Positions 17,032 through 27,675 of a stretch of 64,000 nt of DNA are shown here, piece after piece. The translations under genes were made by a program, and so were the position numbers. Origin of the DNA: Palsa-513 sp050010595 (GTDB taxonomy: Bacteria; Actinomycetota; Thermoleophilia; Solirubrobacterales; Solirubrobacteraceae); NCBI GenBank assembly GCA_050010595.1, contig JBEKKS010000004.1:115718-179717 (forward strand), written 5' to 3'. Within the stretch, counting starts at the first letter, position 1; each line of letters begins with the position of its first letter. The notes beneath the pieces are model-generated. The model ran no database searches, was not told the DNA's origin, and was given only the letters and a program-made list of their open reading frames with translations.

Positions 17032-19754
17032 GCCAGACAGATGTCCATCAGGTAGACCCCGACGCGCCGGCCGAGCCCACCGACGGGATCGACGTTGCAC
17101 TACGCGACGGCTCGACAGTACGCGTGCGACCCGTCCGCAAGACGGACGAGGAGCGCATCGCGACCTTCCTCAGCGGCCTATCGGAGCGCTCACGCGTGCT
17201 GCGCTTCTTCTCCGCCGGTGCCGACCTGGCCGACCAGGCGCGGCGGTTTGCGACGCTCGATCCCGAGATCGACTACGGGCTCGTCGCAACAGCGGGAGCG
17301 AGCGGCGAGATCGTTGGCCACGCCGGCTACAACGGCGAGAGCAACGACTCCGCCGAGGTCGCATTCGCGATCGGCGACGCCTACCAGGGTCGCGGTCTCG
17401 CGACGACGCTGCTCGCCCACCTCGCCAGCCACGCGCACGAGCACGGCATCACGACCTTCAGCGCCCTGACGCGTCCGGACAACCACATGATGATCGAGGT
17501 CTTCCGCGAGAGCGGCTTTCCGGTCGAGGTTCGCTCCGGCGCCGACATCGTCGCAATCAGCTGCCCGACCGAGCTGGGCGAAGCCGGCTGGGAGCGTTTC
17601 GAGCAGCGAGACCGGATGTCGAGCGTCGCCGCCGTCGACGCGATCCTCGCGCCGAAGTCGGTCGCGCTGATCGGCGCGTCGCGCCGACGCGGGACGGTCG
17701 GTGGCGAGATCCTCCACAACCTCGTAGCGAACAACTTCCAGGGTGTCGTCTACCCCGTCAACCCGACGGCGAGCTTCATTCAATCGATGCCCGCATACGC
17801 GTCCGTGACCGACGTGCCGACGCGGCCCGACCTCGCGGTGATCGCAGTGCCAGCCTCGGGCGTGCTCGACGTCGCACGCGAGTGCGGCATCGCCGGCGTT
17901 CGCGGGCTGGTCGTCGTCTCCGCCGGCTTCGCCGAGGTCGGCGGGGAGGGCAGCGAAGCTCAGCGCGAGCTGCTCGAGATCTGCCGCGCCTACGGCATGC
18001 GGATCGTCGGGCCCAACTGCATCGGCGTCCTCAACACCGCGCCGGACGTGCAGCTCGACGCAACCTTCATACCGCTCGCGCCGCGTCACGGGAGCGTCGG
18101 CTTTCTCTCGCAGAGTGGCGGGCTCGGTATCGCGATCGTGCAAGCGGCCAATCGCCTGCGCCTGGGACTCTCGGCGTTCGTGTCCGTCGGCAACAAGGTG
18201 GACCTCTCGGGCAACGACTTCATCCAGTACTGGGAGCACGACCCGAACACGAACGTGATCCTGCTCTACCTCGAGTCGTTCGGGAACGCGCGGAAGTTCT
18301 CGCGTGTCGCCCGCCGCGTCGGCCGCACGAAGCCGATCGTCGCCGTCAAGAGCGGGCGGTCGGCAGCCGGCGCGCGCGCGACCTCTTCCCACACGGGCGC
18401 GCTGCTGGCGACCTCCGACGTGACAGTCGACGCGCTGTTCCGTCAGTCGGGAGTGATTCGCACGGACACGCTCGGCGAGCTGTTCGACGTCGCGATGTTG
18501 CTCTCCTCGCAACCGGCCCCGCGCGGCCCGCGAGTGGTCATCTTCACCAACGGCGGCGGCCCAGGCATCCTCGCAGCCGACGCGTGTGAGGCCGCAGGTC
18601 TCGAGGTCGTCGAGCTTCCCGAGAAGCTGCGCGAGGAGCTGCGCGCGGTCCTGCCGGCCGAGGCCTCCGTCACCAACCCGATCGACGTGATCGCGACGGC
18701 AAGCGCCGACGCTTTCCGCCAGGCGGTCGAGACGGTCGGCCGGGCTGACGTGGCCGATGCCCTGATCGTGATCTACGTCCCGACGCTCGTAAACGAGCCG
18801 AGCGACGTCGCCGCAGCGATCTCCGCGGCCTCCGAGCAGCTGCCCCCCGAGCTACCGCTGACTGCGGTGTTCATGGTCGAGGAGGAGCTCGAGCTGCACC
18901 GCGGCGAGCAGTCGATCCCCCGCTTCGCCTTCCCTGAGGATGCGGCACGCGCGCTGGGCCACGCGGCGGGCTACGGCGCCTGGCGCAACTCCCCTGTCGG
19001 AGAGATCCCGAGGTTCGCGGACTGCCGCCCCGACGAGGCCGCCGCGGTGATCGCGCACGCGCTCGGCACCGGCGCGGGCTGGCTCGAGGCGCAGGACGTC
19101 GCCACGCTGCTGGACTGCTACGGGTTGCGGACTCCCGCCGCTCGATTCGTCGCCGACAGCGAGGCAGCGGCGCTGGCTGCAGCCGAGATCGGCGGCACCG
19201 TCGCGCTCAAGGCGATGGCTCCCGGGCTCGTGCACAAGAGCGACGTCGGGGCTGTCGCGACGGGTCTGCGCCCCGCGCAGGTCGCACGCGCCGCGAGCCG
19301 CATGACCGCCTCCGTCGAGCAGGCCGGCTTCAAGGTCGACGGATTCCACGTGCAGGCAATGGCGCCGCACGGCGTCGAGCTGATCGTCGGTGTCGTCCAG
19401 GACCGTGCGTTCGGACCGCTGATCGCGGCCGGCGCCGGCGGCACCAGTACGGAGCTGCTCGGCGACGTCCAAGCGCGCCTGACGCCGCTGACCGACCTCG
19501 ACGCACGCGAGATGCTGCGCTCGTTGCGACTTTTCCCGCTGCTCGACGGCTACCGCGGCGCGCCACGCTGCGACGTCGCCGCGCTCGAAGAGTTGCTGTT
19601 GCGAGTGAGCGCGCTCGTCGAGGACCACCCGGAGGTGGCCGAGATGGACCTGAACCCCGTGGTCGCGCTACCCGAGGGTCCGCTCGCGATCGACGCTCGC
19701 GTCCGCCTGGAGACGCCCCCGCCACTACCCGTGAGACCATCAGTCAAGGCATGA
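17028..19754 (+). CDS. GNAT acetyltransferase-acyl-CoA synthetase (ADP-forming) fusion
   Basis: 908 aa. An N-terminal GNAT domain (about 20-180; AYQGRGLATTLL acetyl-CoA loop) is fused to an NDP-forming acyl-CoA synthetase: CoA-binding domain (about 200-300; SVALIGASRRRGTVGGEI), ligase domain with the phosphohistidine in SHTGALLA, and a C-terminal ATP-grasp domain (about 690-900; GGTVALKAMAPGLVHKSDVG, EMDLNPV). The synthetase part would convert acetyl-CoA, ADP and phosphate to acetate, CoA and ATP, or the reverse. The GNAT part could acetylate proteins according to acetyl-CoA level, as in Pat-type enzymes. GTG 17028 overlaps the preceding stop (GTGA). Position before phosphoketolase and acetate kinase favours ATP-yielding acetate formation. 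Confidence 0.88.
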   Translation: MSQTDVHQVDPDAPAEPTDGIDVALRDGSTVRVRPVRKTDEERIATFLSGLSERSRVLRFFSAGADLADQARRFATLDPEIDYGLVATAGASGEIVGHAGYNGESNDSAEVAFAIGDAYQGRGLATTLLAHLASHAHEHGITTFSALTRPDNHMMIEVFRESGFPVEVRSGADIVAISCPTELGEAGWERFEQRDRMSSVAAVDAILAPKSVALIGASRRRGTVGGEILHNLVANNFQGVVYPVNPTASFIQSMPAYASVTDVPTRPDLAVIAVPASGVLDVARECGIAGVRGLVVVSAGFAEVGGEGSEAQRELLEICRAYGMRIVGPNCIGVLNTAPDVQLDATFIPLAPRHGSVGFLSQSGGLGIAIVQAANRLRLGLSAFVSVGNKVDLSGNDFIQYWEHDPNTNVILLYLESFGNARKFSRVARRVGRTKPIVAVKSGRSAAGARATSSHTGALLATSDVTVDALFRQSGVIRTDTLGELFDVAMLLSSQPAPRGPRVVIFTNGGGPGILAADACEAAGLEVVELPEKLREELRAVLPAEASVTNPIDVIATASADAFRQAVETVGRADVADALIVIYVPTLVNEPSDVAAAISAASEQLPPELPLTAVFMVEEELELHRGEQSIPRFAFPEDAARALGHAAGYGAWRNSPVGEIPRFADCRPDEAAAVIAHALGTGAGWLEAQDVATLLDCYGLRTPAARFVADSEAAALAAAEIGGTVALKAMAPGLVHKSDVGAVATGLRPAQVARAASRMTASVEQAGFKVDGFHVQAMAPHGVELIVGVVQDRAFGPLIAAGAGGTSTELLGDVQARLTPLTDLDAREMLRSLRLFPLLDGYRGAPRCDVAALEELLLRVSALVEDHPEVAEMDLNPVVALPEGPLAIDARVRLETPPPLPVRPSVKA

Positions 19755-19768
19755 CCGAGAGGGAATAG

Positions 19769-22162
19769 ATGAACACGCTGACCGACCGCCAAGAGACTCA
19801 GGCCGCTGGACCACTGACGCCCGATGAGCTCGAGCTGATCGACCGCTGGTGGCGCGCCGCGAACTACCTCGCGATCGGCCAGATCTACCTGCTCGACAAC
19901 CCGCTGCTGCGTGAGCGGCTCAAGCCCGAGCACGTCAAGCCTCGCCTGCTCGGCCACTGGGGCACGACACCTGGCCTGACGTTCATCTACGCCCACATGA
20001 ACCGGGTGATCAAGGCGCGCGATCTCAACGCGATCTACATCACCGGGCCTGGACACGGGGGGCCGGCACTCGTCGCCAGCACCTACCTCGAGGGGACCTA
20101 CAGCGAGGTCTATCACCGCATCGGCCACGACGAAGAGGGTCTGCGCAGGCTCTTCCGGCAATTCTCGTTCCCCGGCGGCATTCCAAGCCACGTCGCGCCC
20201 GAGACACCCGGATCGATCCACGAGGGCGGCGAGCTCGGCTACGCGCTGGTCCACGCCTACGGCGCCGTGTTCGACAACCCGGACCTGGTCGCCGTCTGCG
20301 TCGTCGGCGACGGCGAGGCGGAGACCGGCCCGCTGGCGGCGAGCTGGCATTCGAACAAGTTCCTCGACCCGCAGCGCGACGGCGCCGTCCTGCCGATCCT
20401 CCACCTCAACGGATACAAGATCGCCGGGCCGACGATCCTGGCGCGAATCCCGGAGAGCGAGCTGCGCGCGCTGCTCGAGGGTTACGGCTACGCGCCGCGC
20501 TTCGTCGAAGGCGACGATCCGGCGACGATGCACCAGCTGATGGCTGCGACGCTCGACGAGGTGACCGCCGAGATCGAGGCGATCCAGCGCCGGGCACGAG
20601 TCGAGGGAGTGACCGACCGTCCGCGCTGGCCGATGATCGTGCTGCGTACGCCGAAGGGCTGGACCGGTCCGAAGATCGTCGACGGGCTGCCCGCAGAAGG
20701 CAGCTGGCGCTCGCACCAGGTGCCACTCGCGGAGGTGCGCACAAACCACGCACACCTGGCGCAGCTCGAAGAGTGGCTTCGCTCCTACCGGCCCGAGGAG
20801 CTGTTCGACGAGGGCGGCGCGCTCGTCGCGGAGCTCACGGCGCTCGCACCCGTGGGCGACCGGCGGATGGGCGCCAACCCGCACGCCAACGGCGGGATCC
20901 TGCTGCGCGACCTCGAGCTGCCCGACTTCAAGGATTACGCGGTCGAGGTCTCGTCACCTGGCACGACCTCGAGTGAAGCGACGCGCGTCCTTGGCACCTA
21001 CCTGCGCGACGTGATGCGCGACAACGCCGACAACTTCCGTGTCATGGGGCCCGACGAGACGAACTCGAACCGCCTCGGTGCTCTGTTCGAGGCAACGAAC
21101 CGCACGTGGGAAGCAGAGCTGCTCGACAGCGACGACCATCTGGCGCGGGACGGCCGCGTGATGGAGGTGCTCAGCGAGCACCTCTGCCAGGGCTGGCTGG
21201 AGGGCTACCTGCTGACCGGCCGCCACGGTCTGTTCAACTGCTACGAGGCCTTCATCCACATCATCGACTCGATGTTCAACCAGCACGCGAAGTGGCTGAA
21301 GGTGACGCGTGAGATCCCCTGGCGGCGCCCGATTGCATCGCTGACCTACATCCTCTCCTCGCACGTCTGGCGCCAGGACCACAACGGCTTCTCGCACCAG
21401 GACCCTGGCTTCATCGACCACGTGATCAACAAGAAGGCCGAGATCATCCGCGTCTACCTCCCGCCGGACGCGAACACGCTGCTGTCGGTCACAGACCATG
21501 CCCTGCGCTCGCGCCAGTACGTCAACGTGATCGTCGCCGGCAAGCAGCCCCAGCTCAACTACCTCGACGCGGAGTCGGCGGTGCTGCACTGCACGCGCGG
21601 ACTTGGGATCTGGGAGTGGGCGAGCAGCGACGCGGGCGATGAGCCGGACGTGGTGCTCGCCTGCGCCGGCGACGTCCCGACGCTCGAGACGCTCGCGGCC
21701 GCGGCAATCCTGCGCGAGCGCCTGCCCGACCTGCGGGTCCGCGTGATCAACGTCGTGGACCTGATGCGCTTGCAGCCCGCCAGCGAGCATCCGCACGGGC
21801 TTCCGGACGGCCAGTTCGATGCCCTGTTCACGACCAACCAGCCGGTGATCTTCGCCTACCACGGATATCCGTGGTTGATCCACCGCCTCACCTACCGGCG
21901 CAGCAACCACCACAACCTGCACGTCCGCGGCTTCAAGGAAGAGGGCACGACGACGACGCCGTTCGACATGGTGATGCTCAACGACCTGGACCGCTTCCAC
22001 CTGGTGATCGACGTGATCGATCGCGTGCCGGGTCTCGGTGAGCGCTGCGCCCACCTGCGCCAGGAGATGGAGGACACGCGCTTGCGCTGCCGGGCCTACA
22101 CGCGCGAGTACGGCGACGACCCGCCGGAGATCCGCGACTGGGTCTGGCCGACCGTCGTCTAG
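19769..22162 (+). CDS. xfp: Xylulose-5-phosphate/fructose-6-phosphate phosphoketolase
   Basis: 797 aa, the usual length. A thiamine-diphosphate enzyme that splits xylulose-5-P or fructose-6-P with phosphate into acetyl-phosphate plus glyceraldehyde-3-P or erythrose-4-P. Hallmarks are GHWGTTPGLTF, GPGHGGPA, SFPGGIPSHVAPETPGS, the cofactor motif GDGEAETGPLA and the C-terminal DVPTLE region. ATG 19769 lies 14 bases after the previous stop, with GAGAGGGAA as ribosome site. Acetate kinase starts one base after its stop, so acetyl-phosphate made here would go straight to ATP and acetate. Confidence 0.95.
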   Translation: MNTLTDRQETQAAGPLTPDELELIDRWWRAANYLAIGQIYLLDNPLLRERLKPEHVKPRLLGHWGTTPGLTFIYAHMNRVIKARDLNAIYITGPGHGGPALVASTYLEGTYSEVYHRIGHDEEGLRRLFRQFSFPGGIPSHVAPETPGSIHEGGELGYALVHAYGAVFDNPDLVAVCVVGDGEAETGPLAASWHSNKFLDPQRDGAVLPILHLNGYKIAGPTILARIPESELRALLEGYGYAPRFVEGDDPATMHQLMAATLDEVTAEIEAIQRRARVEGVTDRPRWPMIVLRTPKGWTGPKIVDGLPAEGSWRSHQVPLAEVRTNHAHLAQLEEWLRSYRPEELFDEGGALVAELTALAPVGDRRMGANPHANGGILLRDLELPDFKDYAVEVSSPGTTSSEATRVLGTYLRDVMRDNADNFRVMGPDETNSNRLGALFEATNRTWEAELLDSDDHLARDGRVMEVLSEHLCQGWLEGYLLTGRHGLFNCYEAFIHIIDSMFNQHAKWLKVTREIPWRRPIASLTYILSSHVWRQDHNGFSHQDPGFIDHVINKKAEIIRVYLPPDANTLLSVTDHALRSRQYVNVIVAGKQPQLNYLDAESAVLHCTRGLGIWEWASSDAGDEPDVVLACAGDVPTLETLAAAAILRERLPDLRVRVINVVDLMRLQPASEHPHGLPDGQFDALFTTNQPVIFAYHGYPWLIHRLTYRRSNHHNLHVRGFKEEGTTTTPFDMVMLNDLDRFHLVIDVIDRVPGLGERCAHLRQEMEDTRLRCRAYTREYGDDPPEIRDWVWPTVV

Positions 22163-22163
22163 C

Positions 22164-23285
22164 GTGCGCGTCCTCGTTGTCAACGCGGGCTCGAGCACGC
22201 TCAAGCTCGCGTTGATCGGCGATCGCGACGAAGTCGCCGGCCAGCGCCTGCTCGAAGCACCGTACGGCGACAGCGAAGTACGCGCAGCGGTCGGCGAGCT
22301 CCCTGGCGCTGAGGCGGTCGGACATCGCATCGTCCACGGCGGCGAGCGCTTCACCGCTGCGTGCCTGATCGACCCAACGGCGACCGAAGAGCTGCGCCTG
22401 CTCAGCGAGCTTGCGCCACTGCATCAGCCGCCGGCGCTCGCGGCACTCGAGCTCGTCCGCGCGGCGCTGCCGCAGCTGCCGGCCGTCGCCTGCTTCGACA
22501 CCGCGTTTCACGCGACCCTGTCGCCGGCGGCGCGGACCTACGCGCTGCCCGAGGCCTGGCGCGAGCGCTGGCCACTGCGACGGTTCGGCTTCCACGGCCT
22601 CTCGCACGCCTGGGTCGCGCGGCGCGCAATCGAGCTCGTGGGCGCCGCCGCTTCGGCACGGATCGTCAGCTGCCATCTCGGCGCGGGCGCGTCGCTGTGC
22701 GCGATCGCCGATGGGCGCTCAGTCGACACGACGATGGGGTTCACGCCGCTCGAGGGTCTCGTGATGGCGACTCGATCAGGCAGCGTCGACCCCGGACTCG
22801 TGCTCTGGCTGGCAGACCGGCTTCCGCGTAGCGAGATCGCGAACGGCCTCGAGCGCGAAGGCGGCATGCTCGGGCTCGCAGGCAGCAGCGACATGCGCGA
22901 GGTCCTCGCGGCCGCGCAGCATGGCGATGAGCGCGCCACGCTGGCACTCGACGTCTACAGCCACCGCCTGCGCGCTGCGATTGCCGCGATGGCGGCCGCG
23001 CTCGGCGGCCTCGACGTGCTCGCATTCACCGGCGGCGTCGGCGAGAACGCGCCCGCGATACGGGCCAGAGTGGCGGCGGGGCTCGGCTTCCTCGGCGTCG
23101 CGCTCGACGCCGGCACAAACGAACGAGCGCGCGAGGATGCGAACGTCAGCGCGAGCAACGCCGCGGTTCAGACCGTCGTGATCAGCGCGCGCGAGGACCT
23201 CGAAATCGCCCGTCAGACGCGCGCCACCGTGCCGTCGCGCAGCGAGAGGACCTCGTCGAAGTGCTCGAGGCCAACGTCGCTGTGA
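22164..23285 (+). CDS. ackA: Acetate kinase
   Basis: 373 aa. Converts acetyl-phosphate and ADP to acetate and ATP. Motifs present: NAGSSTLKLAL, HRIVHGGERF, FDTAFHATL, FGFHGLSH, CHLGAGASL, TMGFTPLEGL and FTGGVGENA, covering the acetokinase signatures and the adenosine-binding segment. I start at GTG 22164, one base after the phosphoketolase stop. The normal end of the family would fall near IARQTRATV; the frame runs about 18 residues further (Ser/Arg-rich) into the antisense of cydC, a 73-base convergent overlap, suggesting a lost stop codon. It closes the APH-AAA operon. No phosphotransacetylase is nearby. Confidence 0.94.
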   Translation: MRVLVVNAGSSTLKLALIGDRDEVAGQRLLEAPYGDSEVRAAVGELPGAEAVGHRIVHGGERFTAACLIDPTATEELRLLSELAPLHQPPALAALELVRAALPQLPAVACFDTAFHATLSPAARTYALPEAWRERWPLRRFGFHGLSHAWVARRAIELVGAAASARIVSCHLGAGASLCAIADGRSVDTTMGFTPLEGLVMATRSGSVDPGLVLWLADRLPRSEIANGLEREGGMLGLAGSSDMREVLAAAQHGDERATLALDVYSHRLRAAIAAMAAALGGLDVLAFTGGVGENAPAIRARVAAGLGFLGVALDAGTNERAREDANVSASNAAVQTVVISAREDLEIARQTRATVPSRSERTSSKCSRPTSL

Positions 23286-24880
23286 GTGATCACGAGCACG
23301 CCGCGGCCGCCGTCACTGCCGGCGATGTCGCGCATGATCGCCGCGGCCGTGTCGCGATCGAGGTGCGCGGTCGGCTCGTCGAGCACGAGGAATCGGGCGC
23401 CGGACAGCAGCGCGCGAGCGAGCGCGACGCGCTGGCGCTCGCCGCCGGAGACGAGGCCACCGCCCTCGCCGAGCATCGTGTCGAGACCGTCCGGCAGCGA
23501 ACGCGCCCAGGTCGCTGCGCCGGCAGCCGCGAGTGCCTCCCAGATCTCCTCGTCCGTCGCCTCGCGTCGAGCGAGCAGGATGTTCTCGCGCAGGGTCGTG
23601 TCGAACGCGTGAGCGTCCTGGGCGTCGAGCACGACAGCCGAGCGCAGATCGTCCTGTCGTAGGTCACGCAGATCGACGCCGCCGAGACTGACGCGGCCGG
23701 CGTCGGGATCGCGGAAGCGGACGAGCAGTTGCGCGAGCGTCGTCTTGCCGGCGCCGCTTGGACCGAGCAGCGCGACGTGGCGCCCGGCGGCGAGGTGCAG
23801 GCTCGCGTCGCGCAGGATCCATGGCTCGTCAGGCCCGTAGCGCAGCGACACACTCTCGAGCAGCAGGTCGCCGTCGGCGGGCAGGGCGAGCGGCGCCGCG
23901 GGGTCGCGCACCGCCGGCTCGCGTGCGGAGAGCTCGTCGAGGCGCCGCGCAGCCTCGGCACAGGCGCTGAGCCGCCGAGCGGCGAGCTGAAGCGGCTGCA
24001 GGCCCTCGAACGAGGCGAGCACCAAGAACGCAAGCGCAGCGACGAGGACGCCGGCGAGCAGGCCCGCGTGGACTGCCGGCACGACCGCGAGCAGGACCGC
24101 GACGACCGCAAGGCCGGAGAACATCGAGCCGAGCGCGGTACTCGCGCCGGCGGCCAGCCCGTCGCGGCGGGCCAGCGTCGCGAGACGCGCGTCGGCGGCG
24201 TGCAGCCGCTCGATGCGCTCACCGGCGCGACCGGCGACGGCGAGCTCAGGCGCGCCGGCGATCGTCTCGACGAGCTCGGCGCTGAGGGCCGCGCGCGCCG
24301 GCGCCTGGCGGCGGCCCGAGACGGCGGTCAGACCTGCTGCGAGCGCCGGCACGATCGTCGCCGCCAGGAGCAGGCTGACGAAGACGACGGGGCCGGCAGC
24401 GGGCAGGAAGAGCCACGCTGTGACCGAGGCGCCGCAGATCACGAGCGCTGCGGTGACGGGCGGCGCCAGCGCCCTCAGGTAGAGGTCCTGGAGCGTGTCG
24501 ACGTCGCTGACGAAGCGCGCGAGCAGATCGCCGGAGCGGGGCCCGCCGAGCTCGCCGGGAACGAGCGGAGCGAGCCGCCGGTAGAAGAGCGCGCGGGTCC
24601 GCCCCAGCAGACGCAGCGCCGCGTCGTGCGAGGCCAGCCGCTCGCCATAGCGCAGCAACGAGCGCGAGATCGCCAGCGCGCGTACCGCGACGATCACGCC
24701 GCTCAGCGACAGGATCTCGGGACGCTGCGAGGCGCGCGAGATCAGGTAGCCCGAGCAGATCATGAGCGCGGTCGCCGCGGCCACGGCGCCAAACCCGAGC
24801 AGTACGGACAGTCCAATGCGCCGGCGCTCGACGCGCCCTGTGCGCGCGGCCGCGAGGAGACTGGACGCCGCGCCGCTCAT
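23213..24880 (-). CDS. cydC: Thiol/heme exporter ABC protein CydC
   Basis: 555 aa. Half of the CydDC ABC exporter required to assemble cytochrome bd; it moves cysteine/glutathione-type thiols or affects haem in the periplasm. Six membrane helices (about 20-300, with ICSGYLISRASQRPE typical of CydC) precede the nucleotide-binding domain with Walker A GPSGAGKTT, signature VSGGERQR and Walker B FLVLDEPTAHLD. It overlaps cydD by 4 bases and is last in cydABDC. Its 3' end overlaps ackA, on the other strand, by 73 bases. Confidence 0.9.
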   Translation of the reverse strand: MSGAASSLLAAARTGRVERRRIGLSVLLGFGAVAAATALMICSGYLISRASQRPEILSLSGVIVAVRALAISRSLLRYGERLASHDAALRLLGRTRALFYRRLAPLVPGELGGPRSGDLLARFVSDVDTLQDLYLRALAPPVTAALVICGASVTAWLFLPAAGPVVFVSLLLAATIVPALAAGLTAVSGRRQAPARAALSAELVETIAGAPELAVAGRAGERIERLHAADARLATLARRDGLAAGASTALGSMFSGLAVVAVLLAVVPAVHAGLLAGVLVAALAFLVLASFEGLQPLQLAARRLSACAEAARRLDELSAREPAVRDPAAPLALPADGDLLLESVSLRYGPDEPWILRDASLHLAAGRHVALLGPSGAGKTTLAQLLVRFRDPDAGRVSLGGVDLRDLRQDDLRSAVVLDAQDAHAFDTTLRENILLARREATDEEIWEALAAAGAATWARSLPDGLDTMLGEGGGLVSGGERQRVALARALLSGARFLVLDEPTAHLDRDTAAAIMRDIAGSDGGRGVLVITHSDVGLEHFDEVLSLRDGTVARV

Positions 24881-26567
24881 GCCGCCAGCACGAGCCCGTT
24901 GGCGTCCAGGCGGAGGGTGCGCTCGGCGCGCTCGCCGAGCGCGACGTCGTGGGTTATCAGGAGCGTCGTGCGCCCGCTCGCGGCGTCAGCCAGCGCGGTC
25001 CCGAGCGATGCCGCGGTTGCGGGATCGAGGTGCGCGGTCGGCTCGTCGAGGACGAGTAGCGGCGCACCGCGCAGCAGCGCGCGTGCTACGCCGATCCGCT
25101 GGGCCTGTCCGGCCGAGAGGCCACGACCGCCCTCGCCGACGACGGTTCGAAGCCCGTCAGGCAGGGCATCGATCAGCTCGGCCAAGCCGGCGGCCGCCGC
25201 CGCGTCGCGAATGCGGCGCGCGCTCGAATGCGGCGCCGAGAGAGCAACGTTGTCCGCGATCGTGCCGGCGAAGATCCGCGTGCGTTGCGGCACCCAGGCG
25301 AGCTGCGAGCGCCAGACATCAGGATCGAGGTCGCAAAGGTCGATGCCACCGCAGGTGATGCGGCCGGCACGTGGGTCGGCGAGGCGCAGCAACAACGCCG
25401 CGATCGTGCTCTTCCCGACGCCGCTGGGCCCGAGCAGCGCGGTCGTCAGGCCGGGCCCGAGCTCGAAGCTCAGCTGCTCGAGCACGAGCTCCCCCCGTTC
25501 GGGGTAGGCGAACGAGACGCGTTCGAATCGGACCGGCTCGCGCGCCGGGTCGGGCACGCGCACAGCGCGGCGCGGTGGCGCCGCGAGCGCGGACGGCGCA
25601 TCGAGCACGGCGAAGATCCGTTCGGCCGCCGCCATCGCGTCGGTGCTCGCATGGAACTGCTGTCCGACCGCGCGCAGCGGAGCGTAGAGCTCGGGTGCCA
25701 GCAACAGCACGGTGAGCCCGGTCTGCAGTCCGAGATGGCCACCGTCGAGTTGGACGCCGATCGTCGCGGCGACGAGCGCAGTGCCGATCATCGCGCAGAG
25801 CTCGAGCACGAGCGCCGAGAGAAAAGCGATGCGCAGCGTGCCCATCGTCCCGACGCGGTAGCGCTCGGAGACGATCTCGATCTTCTCGGCCTGGGCGGCC
25901 TCGCGGCGGTAGGCGCGCAGCGTCGGCAGGCCGCTCACAACCTCGAGGAAGTGGCCGCTGAGCAAGCTCAACTCGCGCCAGCGCGCGCGCGCCTTCGCCT
26001 GCGCGCCCTTGCCGATCAGGACCATGAAGCCGATCAGCAGCGGAATCGTGACCGCGAGCACGATGTCGGCGACCAGGTCGAGCCGCACGACCCAGACGAG
26101 GATCGCGAGCGGCACGGCGGCGCCGAGCACGAGCTGTGGCAGGTAGCCGGCGAAATAGGCCTCGAGCGAGTCGACGCCCTGGACCGCGGCGGCCGCAAGC
26201 TCACCCGTGCGGTCATCCGCCCGCTGGATCGGGGAGCGGACGAGCAGCTGCTCGACGACCCGGGCACGCAGCTCGGTCATGACGCGCGTCGCGCCGATGC
26301 GCCCTGTCGTCTCGAACGCGCCGGCGGCCAGGCCGCGGACGACGATCACGCAGGCGAGCGCGATCAGCGTGCCGGCAAGTGGAGCGAGCGTCACGTGGCC
26401 TTGCGCGGAGAGAGCGATCACGTGCGCGAGCAGCGCCGCCTGCGCGACGATCGCGACGGCCGTGACGATCCCCAGCGCCGCGGCGACGCGCAGCTGCGTC
26501 CGGGCTGCCCGACTCTCAGCCAGAAGGCGGCGGTCGACCCTGCTGGGGCTGCCGCCGGCCCGAGCCA

Positions 26568-26568
<1 letters not shown>
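24877..26568 (-). CDS. cydD: Thiol reductant ABC exporter CydD
   Basis: 563 aa, partner of CydC. Membrane domain (about 20-310) followed by an ATPase domain with Walker A GPSGVGKST, signature LSAGQAQR, the pattern usual for CydD, and Walker B LLVLDEPTAHLD. Needed to make functional cytochrome bd. The start codon overlaps the cydB stop by one base (TGATG) and the stop overlaps cydC by four, so the four-gene unit is tightly coupled. Confidence 0.9.
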
Positions 26569-27674
<1,106 letters not shown>

Positions 27675-27675
27675 C

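Noticed and set aside
19861..21566. AACTAC hexamers inside the phosphoketolase gene
   Set aside because: They are in-frame Asn-Tyr codons, without the GG extension, and far from any start; not counted as regulatory.
23729..25507. 592-codon open frame antisense to cydC/cydD
   Set aside because: Low-complexity Arg/Glu/Gln composition and complete overlap with two well-supported ABC transporter genes.
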